A stretch of DNA of 64,000 nt, from positions 25,327,014-25,391,013 of the forward strand of contig CM064501.1 in NCBI GenBank assembly GCA_032716605.1, given 5' to 3'. The notes beneath the pieces were generated by a model. It ran no database searches. It was not told where the DNA came from and saw nothing but the letters and a program-made list of their open reading frames with translations. Shown here piece by piece: positions 20,255 through 39,420 of this stretch. Numbering within the stretch: the first letter of the stretch is position 1; each line of letters begins with the position of its first letter. This stretch comes from Paralithodes platypus (lineage: Eukaryota; Arthropoda; Malacostraca; Decapoda; Lithodidae). The position numbers were made by a program, and so were the translations under genes.

Positions 20255-20640
20255 GTTGGATGGGGTATGTGAGGGAGAAAAAGAGACGTAGTGGAGGAGG
20301 AGGTGAGGATCAGGAGGTCAGAAGTGTGTGCAGCCTCAAGAGAAAGCATCAGGAACAGATGAAGTGTTACGGAAATGCTGAGGTATGGTAGTGAGATAGT
20401 GAATGAATGGGCATGTTAAATGTGTAAGCTAGCATGGAAGAAGGGAAGTGCGCCTGATGACTGGAAGACAGGAATTATAGTCTCCCTGTATAAAGGTAAA
20501 GGGGAGAGAGGAGTATGTGGTAATCACTTGGGGAAATGTCTTCTAAGCGTAGTAGGGCAGATGTACAAAAGGGTAGTGATAGATAGAGTCAGAGCGAGAA
20601 CGGAAAAATGGGGATGTGAGGAGCAGGGTGTGAATTACAA
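20255..20640 (+). pseudogene. RTE-like LINE fragment (N-terminal RT region)
   Basis: It encodes MCKLAWKKGSAPDDWKTGII, VSLYKGKGERGVCGNHLGKC and RVRARTEKWGCEEQG, as in the copies at 36.6 and 58.6 kb. It is truncated on both sides and followed by (CT)n at about 20645-20678. Confidence 0.75.
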
Positions 20641-20649
20641 CTCTCGCTG

Positions 20650-20680
<31 letters not shown>

Positions 20681-20696
20681 CTGTCTTATATGACAG

Positions 20697-20729
20697 TTAA
20701 CCTCTTCTGTACCGACGACGTCTTCTTAA
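20697..20729 (+). mobile_element. F1 MITE, left piece of a split copy
   Basis: TTAACCTCTTCTGTACCGAC, then gacgtcttc, running into the TTAA where the 11.6-kb element begins. The rest of this MITE resumes at 32300 on the far side. Confidence 0.85.
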
Positions 20730-20927
20730 CCCTTAAATGGCGGCGCGCAACATAAGTCGAGTATAATAAATCTGGACTATGTGGCGGCGCGCTACATAGG
20801 TCGAGTTGGTATTTCCCGCCGTAATTTAAGTGGAAAGCAAAATCTAGCGGTCAGGCAGTGCACTAGTAAGTCCCACCCACACATCCCCATCACGTGAGCT
20901 TGGCTCAGTACCGCTCTAGCCGCCACA

Positions 20928-28124
<7,197 letters not shown>

Positions 28125-28600
28125 ACCTCTTCCAAGACCTCCTCCTCCTCTAGACCTCTTGCCAATCATTCATAAGTTCATGCAATCATTCATTCATCTA
28201 TTTCAAACTACCTCATGAATTCATGTCATTCAATCATTCATATGGTGGAATAGCACACTACCCAAACACAAGTGCATTCATCATCATCAGCAACATCACC
28301 CATTACATCCATAAGTTTCTAATCTCATCCATCCATCTGCTTCTTGGTCTACCTCATACATCCATGTCATTTGTCTACCTCAATCATATAACTGCCTTTT
28401 ATCTACCTCAATCCTATAACTGCCTTTTCTACCTCAATGCAATGTGGATTACACCTCCTGGGAACACCACAAAAAAAAAAATGAGTCATCAACACTACCC
28501 CATAGGGTGATTTGGAAATGTGTTGAAATAATATTATTTATAAAACAAAACAAAAATTCCTGCAAAGCAAGCGAAACAGAGAGAGAGAGTGAAAATGCAC
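28125..28600. other. 3' flank of the transposase gene
   Basis: A T/C-rich stretch with many cattcat and acctc repeats. No ORF of interest and no clear polyadenylation signal directly after the stop. Confidence 0.5.
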
Positions 28601-30602
28601 GCCTATATATATATATATATATATATACGCCTATCAAATGATTTCAATCAATATATGGTATATATATATATATATATATATATATACCGTATATTGGTAT
28701 CAATCATTTGATAGGCATACATATCACCATGTACGTACCGGTACATTGTAGGGACAGAAATGTACCGTATACCGTGATATATACGCCTATCAAATGATTG
28801 AAATCAATATAGACCAATATACAGTATATATATATTGATATCAATCATTTGATAGGCGTATATATCACGGTATACGGTACATTTTTCTCCTTACGAAAGG
28901 AGAGAGAAGAGTCATAGCAATTTCCAGGTCACATGTACGGTACATAGTAGGGACAGAAATGTACCGTATACCGTGATATATACGCCTATCAAATGATTGA
29001 AATCAATATAGACCAATATACAGTATATATATATTGATATCAATCATTTGATAGGCGTATATATCACGGTATACGGTACATTTGTCTCCTTACGAAAGGA
29101 GAGAGAAGAGTCCTAGCAATTTCCAGGTCACAGGTACGGTACATAGTAGGGACAGAAATGTACCGTATACCGTGATATATACGCCTATCAAATGATTGAA
29201 ATCAATATAGACCAATATACAGTATATATATTGATATCAATCATTTGATAGGCGTATATATCACGGTATACGGTACATTTGTCTCCTTACGAAAGGAGAG
29301 AGAAGAGTCATAGCAATTTCCAGGTCACATGTACGGTACATAGTAGGGACAGAAATGTACCGTATACCGTGATATATACGCCTATCAAATGATTGAAATC
29401 AATATAGACCAATATACAGTATATATATATTGATATCAATCATTTGATAGGCGTATATATCACGGTATACGGTACATTTGTCTCCTTACGAAAGGAGAGA
29501 GAAGAGTCATAGCAATTTCCAGGTCACATGTACGGTACATAGTAGGGACAGAAATGTACCGTATACCGTGATATATACGCCTATCAAATGATTGAAATCA
29601 ATATAGACCAATATACAGTATATATATATTGATATCAATCATTTGATAGGCGTATATATCACGGTATACGGTACATTTGTCTCCTTACGAAAGGAGAGAG
29701 AAGAGTCATAGCAATTTCCAGGTCACATGTACGGTACATAGTAGGGACAGAAATGTACCGTATACCGTGATATATACGCCTATCAAATGATTGAAATCAA
29801 TATAGACCAATATACAGTATATATATATTGATATCAATCATTTGATAGGCGTATATATCACGGTATACGGTACATTTGTCTCCTTACGAAAGGAGAGAGA
29901 AGAGTCCTAGCAATTTCCAGGTCACAGGTACGGTACATAGTAGGGACAGAAATGTACCGTATACCGTGATATATACGCCTATCAAATGATTGAAATCAAT
30001 ATAGACCAATATACAGTATATATATATTGATATCAATCATTTGATAGGCGTATATATCACGGTATACGGTACATTTGTCTCCTTACGAAAGGAGAGAGAA
30101 GAGTCCTAGCAATTTCCAGGTCACATGTACGGTACATAGTAGGGACAGAAATGTACCGTATACCGTGATATATACGCCTATCAAATGATTGAAATCAATA
30201 TAGACCAATATACAGTATATATATATTGATATCAATCATTTGATAGGCGTATATATCACGGTATACGGTACATTTGTCTCCTTACGAAAGGAGAGAGAAG
30301 AGTCATAGCAATTTCCAGGTCACAGGTACGGTACATAGTAGGGACAGAAATGTACCGTATACCGTGATATATACGCCTATCAAATGATTGAAATCAATAT
30401 AGACCAATATACAGTATATATATATTGATATCAATCATTTGATAGGCGTATATATCACTGTATACGGTACATTTCTCTCCTTACGAAAGGAGAGAGAAGT
30501 CATAGCAATTTCAAGGTCACCTTCGTAAGGAAAAAAATATACCGTACATGGTGATATATATACGCCTATCAAATGATTGATATCAATATTCACCAATATA
30601 CA

Positions 30603-30635
<33 letters not shown>

Positions 30636-31134
30636 GTATATTGATATCAATCATTTGATAGGCATACCTATCATCATGTACGTATCGGTACATTGTAGGG
30701 ACAGAAATCTACCGTATACCGTGATATATACGCCTATCAAATGATTGAAATCAATATACACCAATATACAGTATATATATATTGATATCAATCATTTGAT
30801 AGGCGTATATATCACGGTATACGGTATATTTCTCTCCTTACGAAAGGAGAGAGAAGAGTGATAGCAATTTCAAGGTCACCTTCGTAAGGAAACAAATATA
30901 CCGTACATGGTGATATATATACGCCTATCAAATGATTGATATCAATATTCACCAAAATACAGTATATATATATATATACCGTATATTGATATCAATCATT
31001 TGATAGGCGTATATATATCACCATGTACGGTATATTTGTTTCCTTACGAAGGTGACCTTGAAATTGCTATGACTCTTCTCTCCTTTCGTAAGGAGAGAAA
31101 TATGCCGTATACCGTGATATACACCGATATACAG

Positions 31135-31174
<40 letters not shown>

Positions 31175-31193
31175 ATATAATCATATATATATA
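28601..31193. repeat. ~199-bp palindromic satellite downstream of the transposase
   Basis: Regular units have gataggcgta at 28851, 29050, 29247, 29446, 29645, 29844, 30043, 30242 and 30441, with diverged units at both ends. Each is a foldback: atttgataggcgtatatatc, cggtatacggtacattt, a central segment (ccttacgaaaggagagag, gcaatttccaggtcac), then the reverse complement ending in cgcctatcaaat and a (TA)n palindrome. The ends match those of the 126-bp hairpins in the intron. Confidence 0.95.
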
Positions 31194-31498
31194 CCGTATT
31201 TGTACGGTAGCTTGTAAGGAATGAAATTTATTAGTGATAAATGAAAGAGAATACAGAAACTGAACTGAAAATAGAGTGAAAAAGATAATAATACAGAAAT
31301 ATTACAAGCAAATAAAGAAAGAGGGATTAGAGAAAAGAATAATGAGAATTACATATACGAAAGGGAGAAATATAGAGAAGAGAGACAGGGAGGAAGGGAG
31401 ACAGCGCGTACGAAGGAGAAGGGAGGAGAGAGAGAGAAAGCGAGCTAGCCAGAGAGAGAGAGAGAGAGAGAGAGTCAGACAGACAGATAAGAGGAGTG

Positions 31499-31533
<35 letters not shown>

Positions 31534-31903
31534 GCGAGAATACAGAGAATACAGAAATAAGGAGAAACAAGATAAAATAAGAGGGCTTACCGAAGGAATA
31601 CCGTATTTGTACGGTAGCTTGTAAGGAATGAAATTTATTAGTGATAAATGAAAGAGAATACAGAAACTGAACTGAAAATAGAGTGAAAAAGATATAATAA
31701 TACAGAAATATTACAAGCAAATAAAGAAAGAGGGATTAGAGAAAAGAATAATGAGAATTACATATACGAAAGGGAGAAATATAGAGAAGAGAGACAGGGA
31801 GGAAGGGAGACAGCGCGTACGAAGGAGAAGGGAGGAGAGAGAGAGAAAGAAAGCGAGCTAGCCAGAGAGAGAGAGAGAGTCAGACAGACAGACGAGAGGA
31901 GTG

Positions 31904-31936
<33 letters not shown>

Positions 31937-32008
31937 AAGAGCGAGAATACAGAGAATACAGAAATAAGGAGAAACAAGATCAAATAAGAGGGCTTACCGA
32001 AGGAATAA
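31194..32008. repeat. 407-bp tandem duplication, GA-rich
   Basis: Copy 1 is 31194-31600 and copy 2 is 31601-32008. Both start ccgtatttgtacggtagctt and end gggcttaccgaaggaata. They differ mainly in the lengths of the internal (GA)n tracts. The segment lies just inside the right end of the 11.6-kb element. Confidence 0.9.
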
Positions 32009-32299
32009 TAGACGCGCGTGAGGCCGAAGTCAGGACAAAGCGAACGCATCCGAACGCGCCTGGGAAATACACCAAAAAGTAGCCTCCCTTCCTCACCTCC
32101 TCCCACCCTCCACACTCGCTCAATTCATTCAGAATAGACTTCTATGGGGAGACGAAGAGTTGTTCGTTCCAAAAATCATCGTTTCGTTCCGATTGGAGCC
32201 ATAGTTACGGCGCTAGGGCGAGTGAAAGTGAGCGAATATTTCGGGATTGTGCCCGCTGGGCGGCTCGTGTAAAATACCGCCTAGCCCGCTAATAAGGTG

Positions 32300-32549
32300 T
32301 TAATTATATTCTAGCTATGCTGTATTTAGATGAGTGTGTGAAGTTTAAGAAGGATCTTTCGTAGTAAAAATGGTTAAGGGAGATAGTTCGAAGCCTGTTA
32401 ATTGTTGGGGGCTCTTTTTAAACGGAATTGAATCGTCTGAATCTCACTTAAGCCTTTTTACTAGCACAGATCCTTCTTGAACTGCACAAAACCGTCTAAA
32501 TATAGCTAGAGTAAAATTAAAAAGACGACGCCGGTACAGAAGGGGCTAA
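32300..32549 (+). mobile_element. F1 MITE, right piece of the split copy
   Basis: Starts TTAATTATATTCTAGCTATG and ends gacgacgccggtacagaagg ggctaa. Together with 20697-20729 it restores a normal F1 order (compare 55511-55724). The final border is CTAA, a decayed TTAA. Confidence 0.85.
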
Positions 32550-32823
32550 CCAGTTAGCGTTAATAATAGATGATAATTCAATAGGTTGTGATCTCACAGC
32601 CAACCTGTTGAGCTATGACAAGCAGGTAAACACATTTGTGAAATATGGACTAATAATTTTAGCAATTACAAAAATAAGACTTGACCGACGAAATGCAAGG
32701 TCCCTTGTCGTATAAACCCATGATGATATCTAACCCGTTTTTATTTTTGTCTGAACAGTATTGACTAAGACTCGGTGCCATATATGGCCTTCGTCGCTTG
32801 GCGCTGGAATGTTAATAGTGTTA

Positions 32824-33242
32824 TCCCATCCAGCACCGGTGACATCCTTTTCATTATATTCTGAGTACTATTAGGTTATTTAATTCAGATTAGGAAGGAC
32901 GTATACCAATTATATGGCGTCGAACCATGTCAGATAATCCTTTTAGCTCACACATATCGTATTTAATCTTCATAAAATCGCGTTAACCCCTCGAGGCCCA
33001 GGGCGTATTTTCTTTAAACTCTGGCTACCGTTAGATGATTTCATGTATAGTTTAATGCAACTCTTGGTACCACAGGTGGAAATACGATCTCAACATGCCC
33101 TCTGAACTAAGTAGGTCCTTCTTCAACTGCAGAAATCTGTCTAACTTCACCCATAATGAAAGGTAAACAGACGTCCTGATAGTGAAAGGATCAATATTCC
33201 TGAAATAAAGTTTATAATACATCGCTAGTACTGGAAGGATTA
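32824..33242 (+). mobile_element. Diverged F1 MITE with another TTAA element nested inside
   Basis: The outer left end TTATCCCATCCAGCACCGGT and outer right end tcgctagtactggaaggattaa flank an inner element. The inner element starts TTAACCCCTCGAGGCCCAGG (about 32992) and ends gtgaaaggatcaa (about 33194). The interior blocks fit F1. Confidence 0.5.
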
Positions 33243-33366
33243 ATGCTTTCCACTGTGGCCCATCATATCATTCCTTCATCTTATTCACTTGTTTCGTGAT
33301 ATTTGGACATCCTTGTTCTTAATACGTTTTACATATTAGTTAGGTATCGCGTGGCGCTAGAGTTTA

Positions 33367-33570
33367 TTAACCCATCTAGTACTGGTAACGTTTCGTTTAT
33401 TACATTCTGACAATGATGATTCTATTCAGTTTCGGAAGGCTGTCTACCAAATTGAAGGTCATATACTATATAAATTGATCCCCGTAGCTACCACATATTT
33501 TTCCTTATCTTCATATCCTCTACTTATAGCCGAAACCAAAGATAAACAAAATTGGAAGTGGACGGGTTAA
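33367..33570 (+). mobile_element. F1 MITE
   Basis: From TTAACCCATCTAGTACTGGT to ggaagtggacgggttaa. It shares its right TTAA with F2 copy D, so one element probably inserted at the border of the other. Confidence 0.6.
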
Positions 33571-34052
33571 CACCTTACGAGCAGCCTAGGCGGTAACTTC
33601 TACTACCTGCCAAGCCGGGTGTTTTACCCTAAACGAGCTTATTTCTGTGCTCTTGTTCATGCATAAACAAGAGCCAGAGCGTAATACAATTATGTATCCC
33701 TGAAAGGGCGTTAATTGAGCTTTCCAATGACACCAGAATCATCCTTCTACGACCACGCGTTCTCTTTCAACGATCGTGCAAGACGAGTGCAAAATCCCTA
33801 AAATACGGTAATTTCCTTACATAATTCCCTGTGTATCGAGGCAGTGAGTGCGAGTGTGTGTGGAGTAGATGTCAGTAGTCGCGCGGGACCCATGCCGAGC
33901 GGTCATGAGCCGACCTATGCTCCTCCCACCGCTCGGCTCTCTCTCAGAGCACATTACGTGCTCAAAATTGCATGCTACTATAGCCAGGCCCCGCTCTTTA
34001 GGTTGGGGTTCTCTTGTCCGGCTATAGCCGGGTGCCGCCAAAGAGGGGTTAA
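33567..34052 (+). mobile_element. F2 MITE copy D (diverged)
   Basis: TTAACACCTTACGAGCAGCC to gtgccgccaaagaggggttaa, with the family interior (gcataaacaagagccagagc and tatccctgaaagggcg). It is more diverged than copies B and C and is therefore older. Confidence 0.85.
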
Positions 34053-34279
34053 TGTAACGTAATGTAATGACACTTTTCAGTTAGGGAAAATGATGTTACG
34101 TTACCCTGATTTTATATGATGTTTTTATATTTCACATAACCATTAATCATATTAAAATACATTCATAATCATACTAAAATACATTCAGAATATCCTATCA
34201 ATATGTTGTTAGCCCTCTCTTTATATCACAGCGCATGCTTTTTGCTTCACTCAGGTTAATATTAGACTATTTTATTCGA

Positions 34280-34433
34280 CTTAAAGAACGATCTGTCAGT
34301 CAGTCAGTAATCAGTAGCCAGCACTTCTTTCCAAAAGGGGTAGGGAGGATCAGCCCCTGGAAGTTGGGACTGGGAATCTCGCTTACAGTATCTGTGCCTA
34401 CTTCAGGATCAGCGAACCTTAAAGAACGATCTG
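34280..34433 (-). mobile_element. Small retroposed insert with 16-bp target duplication
   Basis: CTTAAAGAACGATCTG occurs at 34280-34295 and again at 34418-34433, flanking 122 bp. On the minus strand the insert ends in (CTGA)n, a simple-repeat 3' tail. A duplication of this length plus a tail indicates LINE-driven retroposition. The body is too short to name. The target is F1-like sequence. Confidence 0.65.
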
Positions 34434-34749
34434 CTTGAATAATTGGATTGATAAAACCCATTTGACTTTAATCAGATCCTTCCTAAGTTGAAAAGAATGT
34501 CGTTGTAGTTCACTTCCAAGCTTCGTCGTAATGAAATACAGATACTAAATTATTGTCAATAGCTGAGTCTCCATATGGCATTGCAAATCACCAAACAACC
34601 CCACCACTTCTCTCCCTACCACCCAGCCCCCACACCCACCCGCTCCTCCCCTTTACCAGCTCAACACACGTGTAGATGTAATCAGTGTTGATATAAATGT
34701 TTTGTATACATCTGCTATAAAATGTAACATATTTAGTAGAGTTAGATTT

Positions 34750-34848
34750 TCCATTTTGATGGGCCAAGCGTCTTCCTAAGTTGTATAAGATCGTCAAATG
34801 ATGGCCAAAATATGTTGTCAAAATGTCTCATAATTCTCAAGCTGTTAA
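34750..34848 (+). mobile_element. F5-like right end
   Basis: taagatcgtcaaatgatggcc, then ttgtcaaaatgtctcataat, ending in ctgttaa. It resembles the F5 right end at 18800-18861. The left end was not found. Confidence 0.45.
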
Positions 34849-34917
34849 TTATTATGTTCTCTCCACCAACCAACTTTACTCCTAAACTCGATTAATGAAA
34901 TTAACAAACACATGTGG

Positions 34918-34992
34918 CAGTCCGGGGATTCGAACCTAGGATGCTCACATCGAAAATCAACACACTTATGCATTGCACCACGAATGGGTCTG
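34918..34992 (-). repeat. tRNA-like sequence (SINE head)
   Basis: The minus strand has gtggtgcaatgcataagtg and, further on, aggttcgaatccccgga, an A-box-like region and a B box. The interval between is longer than in an ordinary tRNA. It is most likely a SINE fragment. Confidence 0.45.
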
Positions 34993-35169
34993 GAAAAAGC
35001 TATTGAAAAATAGTGTAGACCTGTACTCGAATGTATTAATTATTTAATAGGAAGCATATAGTATAGGGTTTACATATGAATGTATAGTAGGGAATGAAGA
35101 AGTTAATTTCCTGTTGTGTTAAAACTTACAACGTGTTATCCACTACCGGTTACGCTTTTATTCATCAGG

Positions 35170-35390
35170 AAATGAACCCAGTGACGATATTGATGCAGTA
35201 TGATACTTATATAATTCTATTTTTCATTAGACGATTATATATAGGTCAGGAAGGATCTGTGGGAGTTATATGGACAAAGACAGGCCTAATCAACTCTCTG
35301 ACGTCCGTACCCCATTCCAACTCTGAATAAAATCGTCTGATGATACCCAAAATAAACTGTCAACAAGCGTCATAATCTTCAAGGGGTTAA
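35170..35390 (+). mobile_element. F5-like MITE copy, left end unclear
   Basis: Interior ttagacgattatatataggt and right end taaaatcgtctgatgatacc, cataatcttcaaggggttaa. Its right TTAA is shared with the next element. Confidence 0.45.
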
Positions 35391-35832
35391 CCCGTGGAGC
35401 CCCGGCTAGTTTTGTAATGTTTGCGCACCAGAACCCGGCCGGTTTTCAAAAAATGGTTTTATTCCAGAAACAATAGCGAATGGGTTAGGAATGAAGGAAA
35501 AACCACGAAAAATCACTCAAAAAGCTTAAAAAATGGTCCTACAGAGCCCCCGAAAATGGATTTTACAAGAGTAAAAAATTGAAGGCAATTATCCCAAAAA
35601 ACCAGGTTATTGCGCGCTCGCGCGCACGCACGTGGACTTTGAGAGTTTTCAACCATCGGCACGGTTGCGTGGGATACGTACACAGTTCCCATACAAATCT
35701 GAGCCCTCTTGAGTGGCTACACCTGAGGTCACGGTCGGCGCAATTAGGGTGACGCGCCAGGCGCGTCTCTGGGGCTGTGCGTTACATACATCGCCGACGC
35801 GTCAGGCGCGTCGCTGGGGCTGTACGGGTTAA
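35387..35832 (+). mobile_element. F6 element (TTAA-type)
   Basis: TTAACCCGTGGAGCCCCGGC on the left, and cgtcgctggggctgtacggg ttaa on the right, with TTAA borders. The right half has GC-rich subterminal repeats (gacgcgccaggcgcgtc, gacgcgtcaggcgcgtc). Related remnants lie at 4072-5027 and 13648-13798. It encodes no protein. Positions 35833-36148 show nothing recognisable. Confidence 0.7.
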
Positions 35833-36148
35833 GGAACATTTCTAACCCGGTCCATGATATATTTCCTTAATTTATACAAATAATTTGTTGAGGGCTAAAT
35901 ATGACAAATACATCTATCCTGGTCTAATATCGTTAATCTTGAGGCACAGATTAGTGCTGTGATCGTTACTCAGTAGAAACCCAAGAACTGAAAATTTGTA
36001 ATTCTGTAGAAATAGCTCAACCAAGAAGCAATTTGCAGATAAAAATGTTGGCCTTGCACATGTGAGAGAAGCATAAAATTGGTGATTATCACATGGTACG
36101 TGCCTTACTCAGGGACTTGGATATAGCCACTGGATAGAAAGAAGAAGG

Positions 36149-37999
36149 GTGGTGAAGAGAGTAGTGAAGGAAAGTAAGAGAAGAGTAGATGAGGAATTTG
36201 GAAGGAATCCGAGTGTAAAATGGAGGGAGAGTAAGAAACTGTTCTGGAAAGAAGTCAAGAAAGTTAGGGAAGGTAGCAAGGGAAACAGTAAGGGTGTGAA
36301 AGATAAGAATGGGAGAATGCTAGCCGAGAAGCAAGAGAGAGTCGAAAGATGGAGGGAGTACTTCAGTGAGTTGCTAAATGTAAGGAATGAAGAGCCAGCA
36401 AACATAGCTGGATATGGTATGGGAGGGAGAAGAAGAGAAGTAGTGGAGGAGGAGGTGGGGATCAGGAGGTCAGAAGTGTGGGAAGCCATGACAAGAGTGA
36501 AGTTGGGGAAAGCACCAGGAACAGATGGAGTGTGTGGGGAAATGTTGAGGTATGGTGGTGAGATAGTGATAGAATGGGTATGGAAAATGTGAAAACTAGC
36601 ATGGGAGAAGGGGAGTGCACCCGATGACTGGAAGACTGGCATAATAGTCCCCCTATATAAGGGCAAAGGGGAAAGAGGAGTGTGTGGTAACCACCGAGGA
36701 ATATGTCTTCTAAGCATAGTAGGGAAGGTATACAGTAGGGTAGTGATTGAGAGAGTGAGAATGGAGAAATGGATAGGCGACGAGCAGGGAGGTTTTAGGA
36801 AGGGAAGAGGATGTGTAGATCAGATTTTTACCCTGAATTGTGTTGTGGAGAAGTATCTGGAGAAGAAACAAAAGGTGTATGTTGCCTTTATGGACTTGGA
36901 GAAGGCCTATGACAGAGTGGATAGAGAAGGTTTGTGGAAAGTATTTAGAATATACAGAGTAGAGGGCAAGTTGCTGAAAGCAGTGAAGAGCATGTATGAG
37001 GGTGCAAAGGCGGCAGTACGTGTGGAGAGTGAGCAGAGCGAGTTCTTTGACCTGAATGTTGGTTTGAAACAGGGGTGTGTGATGTCCCCGTGGTTGTTTA
37101 CTGTATATATGGATGGAGTGATGAAAGAAATACTATCAAGAGCAGTGGATGTTGGTGTATCGCTGAAAAGGGAGGGAATTGAGTGGAAGCTACCTATACT
37201 GCTGTTTGCGGATGATACAGTTCTGATGAGTGATAATGAATGGGAGTTGCAGGGTCTGGTAAATGAGTTTGGAACAGTGTGCGAAAAACGGAATTTGAAG
37301 GTAAATGCGGGGAAGAGCAAGGTTATGGTCTTCGAAAGGGGTGAAGTCACAGAGTGTGAGGTGAAGCTGAACGGTCAGGCTATGGAGATCGTCAACTCTT
37401 TTAAGTATCTGGGCAGTGTGTTGAGTAAAGATGGGACTATGGATGAAGAAGTGCGGGAGAGGGTACAACCGGGGAAGAGGGTTGTAGGAACACTAAAAGC
37501 AGTAACAAGAAATAGGGTGGTCAGTATGGAAGTGAAGAAGTCCTTGCATGACAGTGTGGTTATCCCGACACTGACTTACGGAAGCGAAGCATGGACGTTG
37601 GTTGAGAGACTCAGACCCAGAGTGAGAGCAGTGGAAATTAATTACTTATTGAGTGCGTGCGGAGTTACATGGAGGGATAGACAGACTAATGAGGAAGTAA
37701 GAAGGAAGTGTGGTGTGGAGGTAGATGTGCTGGAAAGTGTGAAAAGGAACAACTTGAGATGGTTCGGCCATATAGAACGTATGGAAAGCGAGAGAATGAC
37801 TAAGACGGTGTACGAAAGCGAGGTGGAGGGACAGAGAGGGAGAGGTAGACCGAATGAGAGGTGGAAGGATGGAGTGAGGAAGTACATGAACGAAGGCAGT
37901 GCTGGTTGGGGGGAGGGGCGTCGACTGACTGGGGACAGAGGTGCATGGGGGCGGTTCGTTCGTGGCCACCCCTTCGGGGATCACGGCGTCAGGCAATAG
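36149..37999 (+). pseudogene. RTE-like LINE reverse transcriptase, one in-frame stop
   Basis: A single frame of 617 codons with one TGA at 36590-36592, where the sister copy reads TGC. Order: KWRESKKLFWKEVKK region, APGTDGV, APDDWKTGIIVPLYKGKG, GNHRGICLLSIVGKVYSRVV, VAFMDLEKAYDRVD, LKQGCVMSPWLFTVYMDGV, active-site LLFADDTVLM, KVNAGKSKVMVF, VIPTLTYGSEAW, LRWFGHIERM and RGRGRPNERWKDGVRK. The upstream endonuclease is absent, so the copy is 5' truncated. The 3' end is a (GATA)n tail at about 37996-38020. RTE-like placement is tentative. A single change would reopen the frame, but the missing 5' part means it is not autonomous. Confidence 0.85.
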
Positions 38000-38024
38000 A
38001 TAGATAGATAGATAGATAGAAAGA

Positions 38025-38604
38025 AGTGACGAGATGGGGTACTACCACACTAACGATATTAATTATTGTTATTCTAATATATAATAATAGTAATAATACC
38101 GGTACTACTAATAATAGATAGTAGTAATTGTATTATGTAATATTACTATTAATACAACTACAAATAATGAGTAAGTCTAAAACAATTATCGTTATAAGTG
38201 GACAAGCAACCCCCAACATTATTATAAAATTAAAAGTATAATCATAATATAATAGAACAGTAATTGAGTGAATGCAGTCATCACATCCAGGTTTGCTTCC
38301 ACCTGATTTACATGTTTGGCAACTATTCAATAAAAGGTTAATATATATCTGATAATTAAAGATCAAACTACACAAGATTCCACTCCTTCCTCAGTCCCCC
38401 CATATCCCCCAACAGCTATAACCCCTCCTATCCTTCACCGCCCCCTACCCTCACAACCTAACACGTCACAGAGAGCCATCTGGTGGTAGAAATATGCACG
38501 TTTTGTACACCTGACATTCTAGCGTCTATGAATATCCTGGGTCACGGTGAGGCAGGAGAGGCGACAGGACTTTTGCCGCCGACTGTACAAGAGTAAAGTG
38601 GAGT
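38025..38604. other. Unassigned AT-rich stretch
   Basis: It contains att/aat-rich repeats near 38040-38160 and no recognisable gene. Confidence 0.5.
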
Positions 38605-38768
38605 GATAGTTAGACCGAGAGAGAGGTGGAAAGATGGAGTTAAGAAGTATATGCGTGATAGCGGTGTTGGATGGGAGGAGGGGTGTCAACTGACTGGGGA
38701 CAGAGGTGCATGGGGGCGATTAATTAGTGTCCAGCCCTTCTGGGACCATGACGTCTGGCAATAAATAG
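38605..38768 (+). mobile_element. RTE-like LINE 3' end fragment
   Basis: gagagaggtggaaagatgga, aactgactggggacagaggt, then ggcaataaataga. It is the same terminal segment as at 37850-38005, diverged. Confidence 0.8.
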
Positions 38769-38903
38769 ACAATATTATGTTTAGTTATATCATTTGACAT
38801 ATTTAATTGGACCCTGTCTAATAATATTAATAGTAATATTACATGCGTTTTGTAGTCAATAAGCATCTATCTATCTATATGTCTATCTGTGCGTGCAGGT
38901 ATC

Positions 38904-39117
38904 TTAACCCATACTGTACCGGTGATGTCCTTTTCATTATATTCTGACTACTATTAGACAATTTTATTCAGTTTAAAAAGGGCCTCAAGCAATTAACAGG
39001 CTTCGACTGTATCACTTAATCTTTTTTATTATCACAGATTCTTCTTAAACTGCACAACATCGTCTAAATATAACAAGAATATAATTTAGAAGAGGTCGCC
39101 GGCACAGTACGGGTTAA
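38904..39117 (+). mobile_element. F1 MITE
   Basis: TTAACCCATACTGTACCGGT to cgccggcacagtacgggttaa, 214 bp, TTAA at both ends. It has a well-preserved interior (actattagacaattttattc, ccttttttattatcac-like block). Confidence 0.8.
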
Positions 39118-39199
39118 CTATATTATGTGTTGTTATCCAGCTGACGGTTAATTACCACGTCCGCATCTGTCCTTGATAATTATGAACATTGAGTAGCTG

Positions 39200-39420
39200 A
39201 ATATCCCTTTCTGTACCACTGACACCCATTTTATTATATTCGTTATAAACCTTATCAATGTTTTGATTCTGCTTAGGAAGGATGTCTACCAATTAAAAGG
39301 CTGCAGACAATCTTAGTTACTTCTTTTAACTACCATATATCCTTCTTAAGCTTCATAAACATTTCTAAATATAGCTAGAATATAATACAAAAAAGATGTT
39401 GCCGGTAGAGAAAGGCATTT
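39200..39420 (+). mobile_element. F1 MITE, diverged copy
   Basis: ccctttctgtaccactgacac on the left and aagatgttgccggtagagaa on the right, with aaggatgtctaccaattaaa inside. The borders have lost TTAA. Confidence 0.55.

Noticed and set aside
31858..32115. Minus-strand ORF ending at a GTAAGC donor-like site, as a hidden first exon
   Set aside because: There is no matching downstream exon, and most of the frame is (GA)n translation. It is kept only as a remark under the 407-bp duplication.
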